Assembly: GCF_003335585.1 (NCBI RefSeq)
Contig: NZ_QBFD01000004.1
Coordinates: forward strand, 103,250-167,249
Source of the DNA: Sulfitobacter sp. DFL-14
GTDB lineage: Bacteria > Pseudomonadota > Alphaproteobacteria > Rhodobacterales > Rhodobacteraceae
Reading direction: 5' to 3'
Length of the DNA: 64,000 nucleotides
Part shown: in pieces, positions 8,560 through 17,824 of the stretch
Layout of the letters: each line of letters begins with the position of its first letter
Position numbering within the stretch: the first letter of the stretch is position 1
Notes under the pieces: generated by a model
Databases searched by the model: none
What the model was told of the DNA's origin: nothing
What the model saw: the letters and a program-made list of their open reading frames with translations, nothing else
Made by a program: the position numbers and the translations under genes

Positions 8560-9540
8560 ATGCTTGCTTTCATCATCCAACGTATCGCGCAATCTGCCCT
8601 CGTCCTGCTGGTCGTGGGGCTGGTGGCCTTTTCGATGTTCAGCTTCGTCGGGGACCCCATCGACAACATGCTGGGTCAGGAGCGCACCCAGGCCGACATC
8701 GACCGGTTGCGCGGCCAGCTGGGTCTCGACCAGCCGTTCCCGGTGCAATACGTCAAGTTTCTCGGCAACGCCGTGCAGGGCAACTTTGGCATCAGCTACC
8801 GGCAGGGGCGGCCGGTGGCTGACATCCTGCTTGAACGCGCCCCGGCCACGCTGGAACTGGCGGCAGTCTCGGGCTTTCTCGCCATTTTCATGGGCATCGG
8901 GCTGGGTGTTTTCACCGCCATCCGCCGAGAGGGGTTTGCCGCCAATGCGATCATGTCGCTGTCGCTGATCGGGGTCTCCCTGCCGACCTTCCTGATCGGG
9001 ATATTGCTGATCTACCTGTTCTCGGTCGAACTGGGCTGGCTGCCAAGCTTCGGGCGCGGCGAAACGGTGCGGGTGGGCGGCTGGACCACCGGGTTCCTCA
9101 CCGAATCCGGACTCAAGGCGCTGATCCTGCCCTCGATCACGCTGGGCCTTTACCAGATGACGCTGATCATGCGCCTGGTGCGGTCAGAGATGCTGGAGGT
9201 GCTGCGCCAGGACTATATCCGTTTTGCCCGCGCGCGGGGGCTGCGGGAGCGGGCGGTGAACTTTCGCCACGCGCTGAAGAACACGCTGGTGCCGGTGATC
9301 ACGGTGACCGGCCTGCAGCTGGGCAGCATCATCGCCTTTGCCATCATCACCGAGACCGTTTTCCAGTGGCCGGGCGTCGGCCTGTTGTTCATCAATGCGA
9401 TCCAGTTCGTCGATATCCCGGTGATGGCCGCATATCTGATGCTGATTTCCGTCATGTTTGTGGGCATCAACCTGATTGTGGACCTGCTGTATTTCTCCAT
9501 TGATCCCCGCCTGCGGGCGGACCGGACAAAGGCGCATTGA
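8560..9540 (+). CDS. ABC transporter permease, DppB/OppB type
   Basis: This 326-residue inner-membrane protein has one N-terminal membrane segment (about 8-30), a conserved periplasmic block (LGLDQPFPVQYVKFL) and five more membrane segments. The EAA-like cytoplasmic loop reads YIRFARARGLRERAV, which contacts the ATPase. It pairs with the next permease to form the channel of a peptide-type importer. No clear ribosome binding site is seen before the ATG. The 117-base gap upstream holds an 8-base inverted repeat (8452-8459 with 8490-8497) that could be a weak hairpin. Confidence 0.93.
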   Translation: MLAFIIQRIAQSALVLLVVGLVAFSMFSFVGDPIDNMLGQERTQADIDRLRGQLGLDQPFPVQYVKFLGNAVQGNFGISYRQGRPVADILLERAPATLELAAVSGFLAIFMGIGLGVFTAIRREGFAANAIMSLSLIGVSLPTFLIGILLIYLFSVELGWLPSFGRGETVRVGGWTTGFLTESGLKALILPSITLGLYQMTLIMRLVRSEMLEVLRQDYIRFARARGLRERAVNFRHALKNTLVPVITVTGLQLGSIIAFAIITETVFQWPGVGLLFINAIQFVDIPVMAAYLMLISVMFVGINLIVDLLYFSIDPRLRADRTKAH

Positions 9541-9541
9541 G

Positions 9542-10504
9542 ATGACAGACAGGCAACTGCCCCCCGATATGCCCATCGCGGTCAAAGACCCGTCGCGGCT
9601 GAGCATCGCCCTGCAAAGCGATTTTTTCTACACGTTCAAACGCTCACCCGTGGCGATCATCAGCTTTGCCGTGGTGGTGATCATGGTGCTGGCCGCCATC
9701 TTTGCCCCGCTGGTGGCACCCTACAATCCATTCGATCCGGCATCGCTGAACCTGATGAACGGCTTTTCCCGGCCGATGACGCCGAATGCCTTTACCGGCG
9801 ATACGTTCTGGCTGGGCACGGATGATCAGGGCCGCGACGTGTTTTCGACGATCCTTTACGGGATGCGCATTTCGCTTTTTGTCGGGGCCGCAGCGGTGCT
9901 GTTTGCCATGATCCTCGGCATCACGCTTGGCCTGCTGGCGGGCTATGTCGGCGGCTGGACAGAAACGATCATCATGCGCATTGCGGATGTGCAGCTTACC
10001 TTTCCGGCGATCCTGGTCGCGATGCTGATCTTTGGCATCGCCAAGGGGGTCACCCCGGTGGAGCACCGCGACCAGATGGCGATCTGGGTGCTGATCATCG
10101 CCATCGGGCTGTCGGATTGGGTGCAGTTCGCCCGTGTTGTGCGGGGCGCCACGCTGGTGGAGAAGAACAAGGAATATGTGCAGGCTGCCCGCCTGATCGG
10201 GCGGCGGTCGCCCGCGATCATGGTGCGTCACATCCTGCCGAATGTGTTGTCGCCCGTACTGGTGATCGCGACCATCTCGCTGGCCTTGGCCATTATCGCA
10301 GAGGCGACGCTGAGCTTTCTCGGCGTTGGCGCACCGCCCACGCAACCCTCGCTGGGCACGCTCATTCGTATCGGCCAAGGCTTCCTGTTCTCGGGTGAAT
10401 GGTGGATCCTGCTGTTCCCTGCCGCGACGCTGCTGGCGCTCGCGCTGTCGGTGAACCTGCTGGGCGACTGGCTTCGCGACGCGCTGAACCCGAGGTTGCG
10501 GTGA
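9542..10504 (+). CDS. ABC transporter permease, DppC/OppC type
   Basis: The second permease has 320 residues, with an N-terminal cytoplasmic tail (about 1-38), a membrane segment, the characteristic LGTDDQGRDVFSTILYG block of DppC proteins (residues about 95-111) and five further membrane segments. The coupling loop includes EYVQAARLIGRRS. The ATG lies one base after the stop codon of the previous gene, which shows translational coupling; an upstream in-frame start at 9476 would run inside that gene. Its stop shares one base with the next start. Confidence 0.93.
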   Translation: MTDRQLPPDMPIAVKDPSRLSIALQSDFFYTFKRSPVAIISFAVVVIMVLAAIFAPLVAPYNPFDPASLNLMNGFSRPMTPNAFTGDTFWLGTDDQGRDVFSTILYGMRISLFVGAAAVLFAMILGITLGLLAGYVGGWTETIIMRIADVQLTFPAILVAMLIFGIAKGVTPVEHRDQMAIWVLIIAIGLSDWVQFARVVRGATLVEKNKEYVQAARLIGRRSPAIMVRHILPNVLSPVLVIATISLALAIIAEATLSFLGVGAPPTQPSLGTLIRIGQGFLFSGEWWILLFPAATLLALALSVNLLGDWLRDALNPRLR

Positions 10505-11484
10505 TGAGCGAAGCGATCCTTTCCATCCGCGACCTCACGGTCGAAATTCCCACCCGCCATGGAATACTGCGGCCCGTGGACGGGATCAGCTATGACATCG
10601 GCCGGGGCGAGGTGCTGGGCATCGTCGGTGAATCCGGGGCGGGGAAATCCATGGCGGGCAACGCGGTGATCGGCCTGCTGTCGCCGCCCGCGCGGATTGC
10701 CAAAGGTGAGATCCATGTGGGTGGCACCCGCATCGACCACCTCAAGGGGGACGCCATGCGCCGCCTGCGCGGCAAGGAGATCGGGATGGTGTTTCAGGAT
10801 CCGCTGACCTCGCTCAACCCGCTTTTGCGCATCGGCGACCAGTTGACGGAAACCATCCTGGCGCATCTCGACGTGTCGCGCAGTGAGGCTGAAAAACGCG
10901 CCGTCGCGGCGCTGGACGAAGTCGGGATTCCCGGCGCGCGGGAGCGGATCAATTCCTATCCCCATGAATTCTCCGGCGGGATGCGGCAACGGGTGGTGAT
11001 CGCCCTGGCGCTTTGTGCGGAGCCGTCGCTGATCATCGCGGATGAGCCGACAACCGCGCTGGATGTGTCGGTGCAGGCGCAGATCATCGCGCTGTTGAAA
11101 TCGCTTTGCCGAAACCGGGGCACTGCCGTCATGCTGATCACCCACGACATGGGTGTCATAGCCGAGGCGGCGGACCGCGTGGCGGTTATGTACGCGGGCA
11201 AACTGGCCGAGCTTGGCCCGGTGCGCGACGTGCTGACCACGCCGCGCCACCCCTATACCGACGGGCTGATGGGATCGACTCCACTGGCCTCGCGCGGGAA
11301 GGCACGGTTGCACCAGATCCCCGGTGCGATGCCCCGGCTGGATGCGCTGCCGTCGGGCTGCGCCTTCCATCCCCGCTGCCCCTATGCACAGGACAAATGC
11401 AGCGCCGATCCTGGCCCGGATCTGGCAGACGGCAATGGCGCCGCATGCTGGTTTCCGCTGCCCCATGACGCAAAGGTGGCATGA
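10504..11484 (+). CDS. ABC transporter ATP-binding protein, DppD/OppD type
   Basis: This ATPase of 326 residues energises the importer. It has a Walker A motif GESGAGKS, Q-loop FQDPLTSLNP, signature FSGGMRQRV, Walker B LIIADEPTTALD and the switch histidine in ITHDMG. The C-terminal extension contains GCAFHPRCPYAQDKC, the cysteine-rich oligopeptide/dipeptide transporter tail that can bind an iron-sulfur cluster. TGATG overlap with the previous gene fixes the start; an earlier in-frame ATG at 10399 lies within the permease gene. Confidence 0.94.
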   Translation: MSEAILSIRDLTVEIPTRHGILRPVDGISYDIGRGEVLGIVGESGAGKSMAGNAVIGLLSPPARIAKGEIHVGGTRIDHLKGDAMRRLRGKEIGMVFQDPLTSLNPLLRIGDQLTETILAHLDVSRSEAEKRAVAALDEVGIPGARERINSYPHEFSGGMRQRVVIALALCAEPSLIIADEPTTALDVSVQAQIIALLKSLCRNRGTAVMLITHDMGVIAEAADRVAVMYAGKLAELGPVRDVLTTPRHPYTDGLMGSTPLASRGKARLHQIPGAMPRLDALPSGCAFHPRCPYAQDKCSADPGPDLADGNGAACWFPLPHDAKVA

Positions 11485-12446
11485 TGGCACTGGTATCGGT
11501 TGCAAATCTGACCCGTATCTTCGACGTATCCAAACCCTGGCTCAACCGGGTGGTGGAGCGGCGAAAGAAGGCGTTTCTGACGGCCGTCAGCGATGTCAGC
11601 TTCGACATCGAGGAACGCAGCGTCTATGCGCTGGTGGGCGAAAGCGGCTCGGGGAAATCGACCATCGGCAAGATCCTCGTGGGGCTGCTGCCGCCCACCG
11701 AAGGGTCGGTCAAGATCCGCGATGTGGACCTGGCCCGCGAACGCGATGCCGCCCGCGTGGATGCGGTGCGCGCCGATATCCAGATGATCTTTCAGGACCC
11801 TTATGCCTCGCTCAATCCGCGCTGGCGGGTGCGCGACATCATCGTGGAACCCGTCGCGGCGCGGGGGGGCGAGACCAAGGGCATGGCGGAAAAGCTGCTG
11901 GAGCAGGTGGGGCTTTCGGCCCGGGACGCGGGCAAGTTTCCGCATGAGTTTTCCGGCGGGCAGCGTCAGCGCATCTGTATCGCTCGGGCGCTGGCGTCAG
12001 AACCCAAGCTGATTGTCTGTGATGAGCCGACCTCGGCGCTCGACGTGTCGGTGCAGGCGCAAGTGCTGAACCTGATGAGCGACCTCAAGGACGATCTGGG
12101 GCTGACATACCTGTTCATCAGTCACGATCTGACGGTGGTGCAGCATATCTCTGACAAGGTCGGGGTGCTCTATCTGGGCCGATTGGTGGAAGAGGCGGCA
12201 CCGGATGAGCTGTTTGACGACCCCAAGCATCCCTATACCCAGATGCTGCTGGAAGCCGCGCCCAAACTGGGTGAATTCGGACGCGAAGTTGATCCGCCCA
12301 AGGGTGAAATTCCCGATCCGATCAACCCACCGCCGGGCTGCGCCTATCACCCGCGCTGCCCGCTGGCAGAGGACATTTGCCGCAAGGAACGGCCCGAAAT
12401 GCGCGCCCTGCGTGGCGCGCGGGTTGCTTGCCACATGGCCGAGTAG
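11481..12446 (+). CDS. ABC transporter ATP-binding protein, DppF/OppF type
   Basis: The second ATPase of the importer has 321 residues. It shows Walker A GESGSGKST, FQDPYASLNP, signature FSGGQRQRI, Walker B LIVCDEPTSALD, ISHDLTVV with the switch histidine, and the family tail GCAYHPRCPLAEDIC. It starts at ATG 11481, overlapping the previous stop by four bases; the ATG three bases later is equally possible. It ends 18 bases from the convergent hemF gene, with only a short GC-rich stem in between. Confidence 0.94.
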   Translation: MMALVSVANLTRIFDVSKPWLNRVVERRKKAFLTAVSDVSFDIEERSVYALVGESGSGKSTIGKILVGLLPPTEGSVKIRDVDLARERDAARVDAVRADIQMIFQDPYASLNPRWRVRDIIVEPVAARGGETKGMAEKLLEQVGLSARDAGKFPHEFSGGQRQRICIARALASEPKLIVCDEPTSALDVSVQAQVLNLMSDLKDDLGLTYLFISHDLTVVQHISDKVGVLYLGRLVEEAAPDELFDDPKHPYTQMLLEAAPKLGEFGREVDPPKGEIPDPINPPPGCAYHPRCPLAEDICRKERPEMRALRGARVACHMAE

Positions 12447-12464
12447 GGGCTTGCCCCCAAGGGG

Positions 12465-13346
12465 TCAGTACCATTTCGCCATGGGCGGCAGGCTCATCAA
12501 CACGGCATCAGGATCGTGTCCGGTTTCCAGCCCGAACTTCGTGCCCCGGTCATAGACAAGGTTGTATTCCGCATAGAGTCCCCGGTGGCGCAGTTGCGTG
12601 TCCTTGTCCGCGTCGTCCCACGGGGTTTCGCGCCGCTTGTCCGCCAGCGGCAGGAAGGCGGGCAGGAAGGCGGCGCCCACGTCCTGTGTCAGCTTGAAAT
12701 CCGCGTCCCAGTCGCCTGTGTTGCGATCGTCGTAGAAGATACCGCCGACCCCACGCGCGCGTTTGCGGTGCGGGATGTAGAAATATTCATCCGCCCAGGC
12801 TTTCAGCTCGTCGTAAAGTGCGGGGTCATGCGGGTCGCAGGCGCGCTTCATCTCGGCGTGGAAATGGGCGGTGTCCTCGGCATATTCGATACAGGGGTTC
12901 AGGTCGGCGCCGCCACCGAACCACCAGGCATGCGGGGTCCAGAACATGCGGGTGTTCATGTGGACGGCGGGGGCATGGGGGTTTTGCATATGCGCCACCA
13001 GGCTGATGCCAGAGGCCCAGAAGCGTGGATCCTCCTTCATCTCCGGCAGGCCCTTGCGCGCCGCCATCGCCGTCTGCGCCCGCTCGCCCAGGGTGCCGAA
13101 GACGGTCGAGATATTGACGCCAACCTTTTCGAACACGCGGCCCCCGCGCATCACGCTCATTTCACCGCCGCCTGCTTCCGATCCATCCTCGGCAGTGCGG
13201 GTGGTGGCGCGGACTTCGAATTGTCCGGCAGGGGTCGGGCCGGGCTGCCGCGCTTCCAACCCGTTGAAGGCGGTCACGATGTCATCGCGCAACTGGCGGA
13301 ACCAGGCTGCGGCCTGCGTTTTCTCCGCCTGGAAATTCTCTGTCAT
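12465..13346 (-). CDS. hemF: Oxygen-dependent coproporphyrinogen III oxidase
   Basis: HemF carries out the aerobic oxidative decarboxylation of coproporphyrinogen III to protoporphyrinogen IX in haem and bacteriochlorophyll synthesis. The 293-residue product has the family blocks MSVMRGGRVFEKVGVN, HMNTRMF, WWFGGGADLNP and YIPHRKRARGVGGIF, and ends with the usual SLPPMAKWY. The start at 13346 gives MTENFQAEKTQAAAWF, which is where homologues begin. An open frame extends a further 116 codons upstream without homology. It faces the ABC importer genes tail to tail. Confidence 0.95.
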   Translation of the reverse strand: MTENFQAEKTQAAAWFRQLRDDIVTAFNGLEARQPGPTPAGQFEVRATTRTAEDGSEAGGGEMSVMRGGRVFEKVGVNISTVFGTLGERAQTAMAARKGLPEMKEDPRFWASGISLVAHMQNPHAPAVHMNTRMFWTPHAWWFGGGADLNPCIEYAEDTAHFHAEMKRACDPHDPALYDELKAWADEYFYIPHRKRARGVGGIFYDDRNTGDWDADFKLTQDVGAAFLPAFLPLADKRRETPWDDADKDTQLRHRGLYAEYNLVYDRGTKFGLETGHDPDAVLMSLPPMAKWY

Positions 13347-13677
13347 GAATGTGGCACCTGAACTGTTTGCGCCAACGTAACCCGGTGCGATGGCGGATAA
13401 AACCATTACCACCCGGCACCAGGGCGCGAAAGGGCCTGCAGGGGCTGGCATCTTGTCGCAGCTTTCCCTGCCGGATCCCCAAACACGGCATTTCAAACGC
13501 TTAGCGCAGGCGTCTCCCCTGTTGAGGGGAGTGAATGAGGCGGGGAATTGGCCAAAAACGGACAAGGCCGCAGAATTTCGCGTGGCTTCTTGGATGCGGG
13601 GGCCGACAGCGGCACGCCGTCGGGGGATTGGGTGTGAATTTCTTTCATGGTTTGACATTGAACTTTCCCGGAACGTC
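13347..13677. other. 331-base region between hemF and the Slam-like gene
   Basis: I see no gene here that I can support. The region should hold promoters for both divergent genes. The only clear structure is the short hairpin at 13514-13531. An uninterrupted plus-strand reading frame continues from the downstream gene into this stretch, but its amino-acid sequence shows no family features. Confidence 0.6.
13514..13531. repeat. Tight hairpin in the hemF upstream region
   Basis: CTCCCCT and AGGGGAG are separated by a 4-base loop. There is no T-run on either side, so an operator or an RNA structure is more likely than a terminator. Confidence 0.5.
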
Positions 13678-14910
13678 ATGCGCTTGCCGGTCATGACTTT
13701 GGCAGCATTGACAAGGATCCTGAGCCGGGCAGGGGTCCTTTGTGCTTTTTGTCTTGTGCTTTGCGGCGCGCCGGCCCGCGCCCAGCAATCGCCGGATGAA
13801 ACCTGGCTGGCCGCGGTGCGCCTTGTGCAGGCCGGTCAGCACGCGCAGGCGTTGCCGCTGGTGGAACGGCTGGTCTCGGCACAGCCGCGCAACAAGAAAT
13901 ACCGCTTTGAACTGGCGCTGGCGCTGTTCCGGCTGGGTCGCGACGGGCGGGCAAAGTTCCACCTTGAACAACTGCGTGGTGCGAATCTGACGCCGCAGGA
14001 AAGGCAGATCGTCACGCGGATGATCGGCGCGATTGAGGCCAGGCAGGTCTGGTCGGGGTACTTCAGTTTCAACTTGCGGCCGGAATCGAACGGGACCAAG
14101 CAGACGGAGGACCGTGTGCTTGTGATCGGGGGGCTGCCGCTGACCCTGGACGATACAGCAATTGGCAAGGCCACGGTCAGCACCATCGTGACCACGGGGT
14201 TCAGCTATGGCCCGACAATCGGCGAGGGGTTGAAGGCGCGGTTTTCGCTGGATGCCTATCTCAAGTACAATCCGGAAGTCGCCTTGCGTGACTATCAGGT
14301 GACCGGGCGGGCAGGTCTGGCCTTCACCACGCCGCAAGGGCGCTATTGGGATGGCGGTATCCTGATGGGCACGCGTCGTTCTGCGGACAGGCCCTATTCC
14401 GAGACTGTCGGACTTTATCTCAACCACGCGCGGCGGATCGGAAACGCGGGAACTTTGCGGCTGGGGGGCGAATTCTCTCGGGCCTTTCGCAAGCGCGGGC
14501 TGGCAGATATCGACCGGACTTTCCTGTCAGTCGGATATGCCCATGCCATCGGGGGCAATGCGCAACTGTCCTTCACCGGCTTTGTCGAAAACAACGATTC
14601 CGACCAACTGACCACCGACGGCCTGCGGCGCGGGCTGAGCGTAAGCGGGCTTTATGCCTTTGATGGCGGGTTGATGACCAGCCTGACCCTGCGCGGAGAG
14701 ACCGATGACCGCACCGGTGTCAGCCGGCTTTTCGGTGCCGCGCGCAGTGATCGCAAGATTGCGGTCGATCTGCGGGTCTATCACAGGGATTTTCGCATTG
14801 GCAGATTTGCCCCCGAGGTTCAGTTCGGGATCGAGAGGAACCGCTCGAATATCCCGCTGGCGGATTACACCAACCGGTATCTTTCGCTTGGCCTGACCCG
14901 TCGTTTCTAG
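13678..14910 (+). CDS. Surface lipoprotein assembly modifier (Slam)-like outer-membrane protein
   Basis: This 410-residue protein has a signal peptide (about 1-36, ending GAPARAQQ), then an alpha-helical TPR-like part (about 38-120, with repeated A-Q-P and LALALFRLGRDG helices), then about 270 residues of alternating beta-strand pattern that end in phenylalanine (YLSLGLTRRF), as outer-membrane barrels do. This order matches Slam/DUF560 proteins, which help surface lipoproteins cross the outer membrane. It is somewhat shorter than the best-known Slams. A plain TPR-plus-porin protein is the alternative. The start at 13678 was chosen because it begins directly before the signal peptide. No lipoprotein substrate gene is adjacent. 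Confidence 0.6.
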   Translation: MRLPVMTLAALTRILSRAGVLCAFCLVLCGAPARAQQSPDETWLAAVRLVQAGQHAQALPLVERLVSAQPRNKKYRFELALALFRLGRDGRAKFHLEQLRGANLTPQERQIVTRMIGAIEARQVWSGYFSFNLRPESNGTKQTEDRVLVIGGLPLTLDDTAIGKATVSTIVTTGFSYGPTIGEGLKARFSLDAYLKYNPEVALRDYQVTGRAGLAFTTPQGRYWDGGILMGTRRSADRPYSETVGLYLNHARRIGNAGTLRLGGEFSRAFRKRGLADIDRTFLSVGYAHAIGGNAQLSFTGFVENNDSDQLTTDGLRRGLSVSGLYAFDGGLMTSLTLRGETDDRTGVSRLFGAARSDRKIAVDLRVYHRDFRIGRFAPEVQFGIERNRSNIPLADYTNRYLSLGLTRRF

Positions 14911-15044
14911 GGTCACAAAGATGTTGTTTTTTTAATTAATTAACATAACGATAGTCCGAAATCGTTCTCCGTTCCGCCTTTTCTACCGGGCCGGGAAAAA
15001 CTGAACTCGCCTTTGCAATGCCCTTTAGCGTGTGAGCACAAAAC

Positions 15045-17165
15045 ATGTCCAGTTTCCTGTATCGTCTGTCCCCCACCGCAATCATGCTGACAGCAGCGAT
15101 GATTGCCCTGGTCCTGACCAGCTCTGCGGTGCTGCTGTCCATCGACCGACCCTATCTTGACCTGCCGCAGGGGGCGACGCCGACAGTCGTGGGCGATGTG
15201 GTACTGAAGGAAACAGACCTGATCAGCGAGCCGGATTTCCTCGGCACCTATCCCCGGATGACGGCATTTTTCGCCCGGCAGGACCTGATCGCGGCGCAGC
15301 TGAACAAGCCGGAAGTATCCGTCACCTATACCCTTCGCGATGGCGCGACGGAAACCGGGGTATTCACCCCGCGTCCGCGACAAATCGGCGATCTGCCGTT
15401 TCCTTTCTGGTTCCAGCAAGGGGTCGGCATTCTGGCGTTGTTGGTGGCGGGCTGGGTGATGTCGCTGCGGCGCGAGGACTGGGGTGCAAGGATGTTCGCC
15501 CTGACCGGGCTTTTCGTGCCTGTATTCGCCATTGCGGCATCGGTCTATTCGACCCGTCAGATCGCCTTGCCGGGTGACGTCTTCAAATTGCTGTCGCAAA
15601 CCAACCATTTCGGGGCGGGATCCTTTGGTATCGCGCTGGTCGGGCTGTTCCTGATGTACCCAAAGCCGCTGTTCCGTCCACGCTGGCTGTTGCTGCCCTT
15701 GGTGGTTTTCGGCACCGGGATCCTGCTGGATCTGATGTATGTCGGCACCGACATCTGGATGAACCTGGTGGTGCCAACGCAGACCCTGGTGGCACTTGTT
15801 CTTGGCGTGGTGCAATGGTGGCGCGCGCGGCGTGATCCGCTCAGCCGGGCAGGGCTGCGCTGGTTCTTCCTGTTTTCGCTGGTGGGCGTTTCGCTGTTTG
15901 TGTCTCTGTCCGTGCTGCCGCCAGCGCTTGGCATTGCGGACGGCGGTTTCATTCCGCAAGCCTATGCCTTTGGCTTTTTCAACTTGATGCATATCGGACT
16001 GGCCCTGGGCATCATCCGCTGGCGGGTCTTCGAGCTGGACCGCTATGCCTATTACGTCTGGGTCTGGCTTGCCGGTGCGGTGCTCATCTTTGCCACTGAC
16101 CTGGTGCTGCTGCTGTGGCTGCGCGAACAGCCCTGGGCGTCGCTCTCGCTGGCGCTGCTGATCGGGGGGTTCCTCTATTTCCCGCTGCGTCAGTTGCTGC
16201 TGGTGCGGCTTTTCGGAACAAGGGTGCCACAGGCCTCCGGCATGATCCCGGAGGTGATAGATGTGGCATTGGCACCCACCCAGCGGTTGCAGAACGAACG
16301 CTGGGACGCGCTCTTGCAGGAGACCTTTTCCCCGGCCGCACAGATCGAAGTGCTGGAGAATGCGCCGGAGACCGTGTGTATCGCCGAGAATGGCGTGGCG
16401 CTGCTTCTGCCTGCGCTGACGGGTGTTGCCGGGCGCAGAATGCGCTATGCGTCCGGGGGCAGGCGGTTGTTCAGCTCTGCGGATGTGGAGGCCGCGGCGA
16501 CGCTTGTCCGCATGCATGGCGTGGTGCGCGAAAGCCACCTTGCCTATGAACGTGGTGTCAGTGTCGAACGGGACCGGATCAGCCGCGATGTACATGACAA
16601 CATTGGCGCGCAGTTGCTCAGTGCGCTGCATGCCGCCGAAGGGTCGCGCAAGGACGGGCTGCTGCGCGATACGCTGACTGATTTGCGCCAGATCATCAGC
16701 GACGGTTTCCGGTCCAATTACAAACTGTCCGATACCACCGCCGACGTCAGGGCAGAGATGGCCGACAGGCTGGAAGTGCATGGTATCACCCTGAACTGGC
16801 CGGCTGCCTCTCTTGAGGATCTGTCCCAGGTTTCGGAAACGCAGGTGCCGTTCCTGATGGTCAATACCCTGCGGTCGCTGACCCGTGAGATCACCAGCAA
16901 CATCATCAAACATGCCAGCGCAACGGAAGTGACGGTAAATCTCACCTTATCAGAGGATATGTTGCGCCTGGAATTTCTCGATAATGGGCAGGGATTTGAG
17001 ACGGAGGACGTTGATCGCGGAGCAGGGCTGGACAATATGGAAGAACGGGTCAGGACCATTGGTGGCACGATCCAGTTCCGGCGCCTGCCAAAGGGTATGC
17101 GCATCAATGTCAGCCTGCCACTCGATGTCTATACCCGTTCGGAAATGGCACAGGCTGCAATGTGA
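15045..17165 (+). CDS. Membrane sensor histidine kinase, NarL/DesK-type (HisKA_3)
   Basis: The 706-residue kinase has one N-terminal membrane segment (about 10-32), an extracytoplasmic stretch of about 90 residues, then about nine closely spaced membrane segments (about 125-405), a GAF-like linker, and a HisKA_3 dimerisation helix with the phospho-accepting His517 in RDRISRDVHDNIGAQLL. The HATPase_c domain follows, with the N-box TREITSNIIKHA and a G-box DNGQGF. It phosphorylates the LuxR-type regulator encoded in overlap downstream. The many membrane helices suggest sensing in or at the membrane; the signal is unknown. The 134 bases upstream include an AT-rich stretch (about 14925-14945) that may be promoter. 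Confidence 0.88.
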   Translation: MSSFLYRLSPTAIMLTAAMIALVLTSSAVLLSIDRPYLDLPQGATPTVVGDVVLKETDLISEPDFLGTYPRMTAFFARQDLIAAQLNKPEVSVTYTLRDGATETGVFTPRPRQIGDLPFPFWFQQGVGILALLVAGWVMSLRREDWGARMFALTGLFVPVFAIAASVYSTRQIALPGDVFKLLSQTNHFGAGSFGIALVGLFLMYPKPLFRPRWLLLPLVVFGTGILLDLMYVGTDIWMNLVVPTQTLVALVLGVVQWWRARRDPLSRAGLRWFFLFSLVGVSLFVSLSVLPPALGIADGGFIPQAYAFGFFNLMHIGLALGIIRWRVFELDRYAYYVWVWLAGAVLIFATDLVLLLWLREQPWASLSLALLIGGFLYFPLRQLLLVRLFGTRVPQASGMIPEVIDVALAPTQRLQNERWDALLQETFSPAAQIEVLENAPETVCIAENGVALLLPALTGVAGRRMRYASGGRRLFSSADVEAAATLVRMHGVVRESHLAYERGVSVERDRISRDVHDNIGAQLLSALHAAEGSRKDGLLRDTLTDLRQIISDGFRSNYKLSDTTADVRAEMADRLEVHGITLNWPAASLEDLSQVSETQVPFLMVNTLRSLTREITSNIIKHASATEVTVNLTLSEDMLRLEFLDNGQGFETEDVDRGAGLDNMEERVRTIGGTIQFRRLPKGMRINVSLPLDVYTRSEMAQAAM

Positions 17166-17815
17166 TAGAAAAGATACTGATCGTCGAAGATGTGGCACAA
17201 AGCCGGGCATTCATGACAGCTATCCTGGCGGGAATTTTTCCCGATGCGGAGATACTGGAAGCGGCGGACATGCGCACAGCCTTCTTTCTGTGTGAAAGGC
17301 ATCAATTCAACCTCGCGATGGTGGATTTGCAACTGCCGGACGGTGACGGCTATGGCGTGCTGCGCAAGCTGGATCAAACGCAGGATGATGTGACGGCCAT
17401 CGTGACAACGGCCATGGGCAGCGACAGCGCGATCGTGGCCGCATTGTCAGCGGGGGCCGACGGCTATCTTCTGAAAAGCGATCCGCCCGATTTGATCGCA
17501 AGCCATCTGCGGCAGATACCTGACGGCACACCGCCCCTTTCACCGGCGATTGCCCGGCGCGTCATGGATCATTTTCGCCAGACAGGGCCGAGCGTGGATG
17601 ACAACGCGACGCTGACCCGGCGCGAAGCGGAAGTGCTTTCGCTGGTCGGCCGCGGGTTGCGCGTTTCGGACGTGGCAGGCGCGCTTGAACTCGCGCCCAG
17701 TACGGTGTCGAGCCACATCAAGTCGATCTATCGCAAGCTCAACATTTCAAGCCGGGCCGAAGCCGCCTATCAGGCGGCTCGCCTGGGTCTGCTGACCGGG
17801 GACAGGCCGCGATAG
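17162..17815 (+). CDS. LuxR/NarL-family response regulator
   Basis: The 217-residue regulator has a receiver domain with acidic pocket Glu9-Asp10, phosphorylation site Asp55 in MVDLQLPDGDG and the conserved lysine Lys105 in YLLKSD. A C-terminal LuxR helix-turn-helix follows (TRREAEVLSLVGRG, LAPSTVSSHIKSIYRKL). The start is GTG at 17162, overlapping the kinase stop by four bases (GTGA), so the two proteins are translationally coupled partners. Its targets are not evident; no recognised binding sites are nearby. It ends 9 bases from the convergent sulfotransferase-like gene. Confidence 0.92.
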   Translation: MIEKILIVEDVAQSRAFMTAILAGIFPDAEILEAADMRTAFFLCERHQFNLAMVDLQLPDGDGYGVLRKLDQTQDDVTAIVTTAMGSDSAIVAALSAGADGYLLKSDPPDLIASHLRQIPDGTPPLSPAIARRVMDHFRQTGPSVDDNATLTRREAEVLSLVGRGLRVSDVAGALELAPSTVSSHIKSIYRKLNISSRAEAAYQAARLGLLTGDRPR

Positions 17816-17824
17816 GCAGGTATT

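Noticed and set aside
10228..11505. A 425-codon open frame on the minus strand
   Set aside because: It lies antisense to the permease and ATPase genes and reads as low-complexity basic sequence.
14940..16913. A 657-codon open frame on the minus strand
   Set aside because: It is antisense to the histidine kinase gene, has a composition rich in His, Gln, Arg and Pro typical of mirrored GC-rich codons, and shows no family motif.
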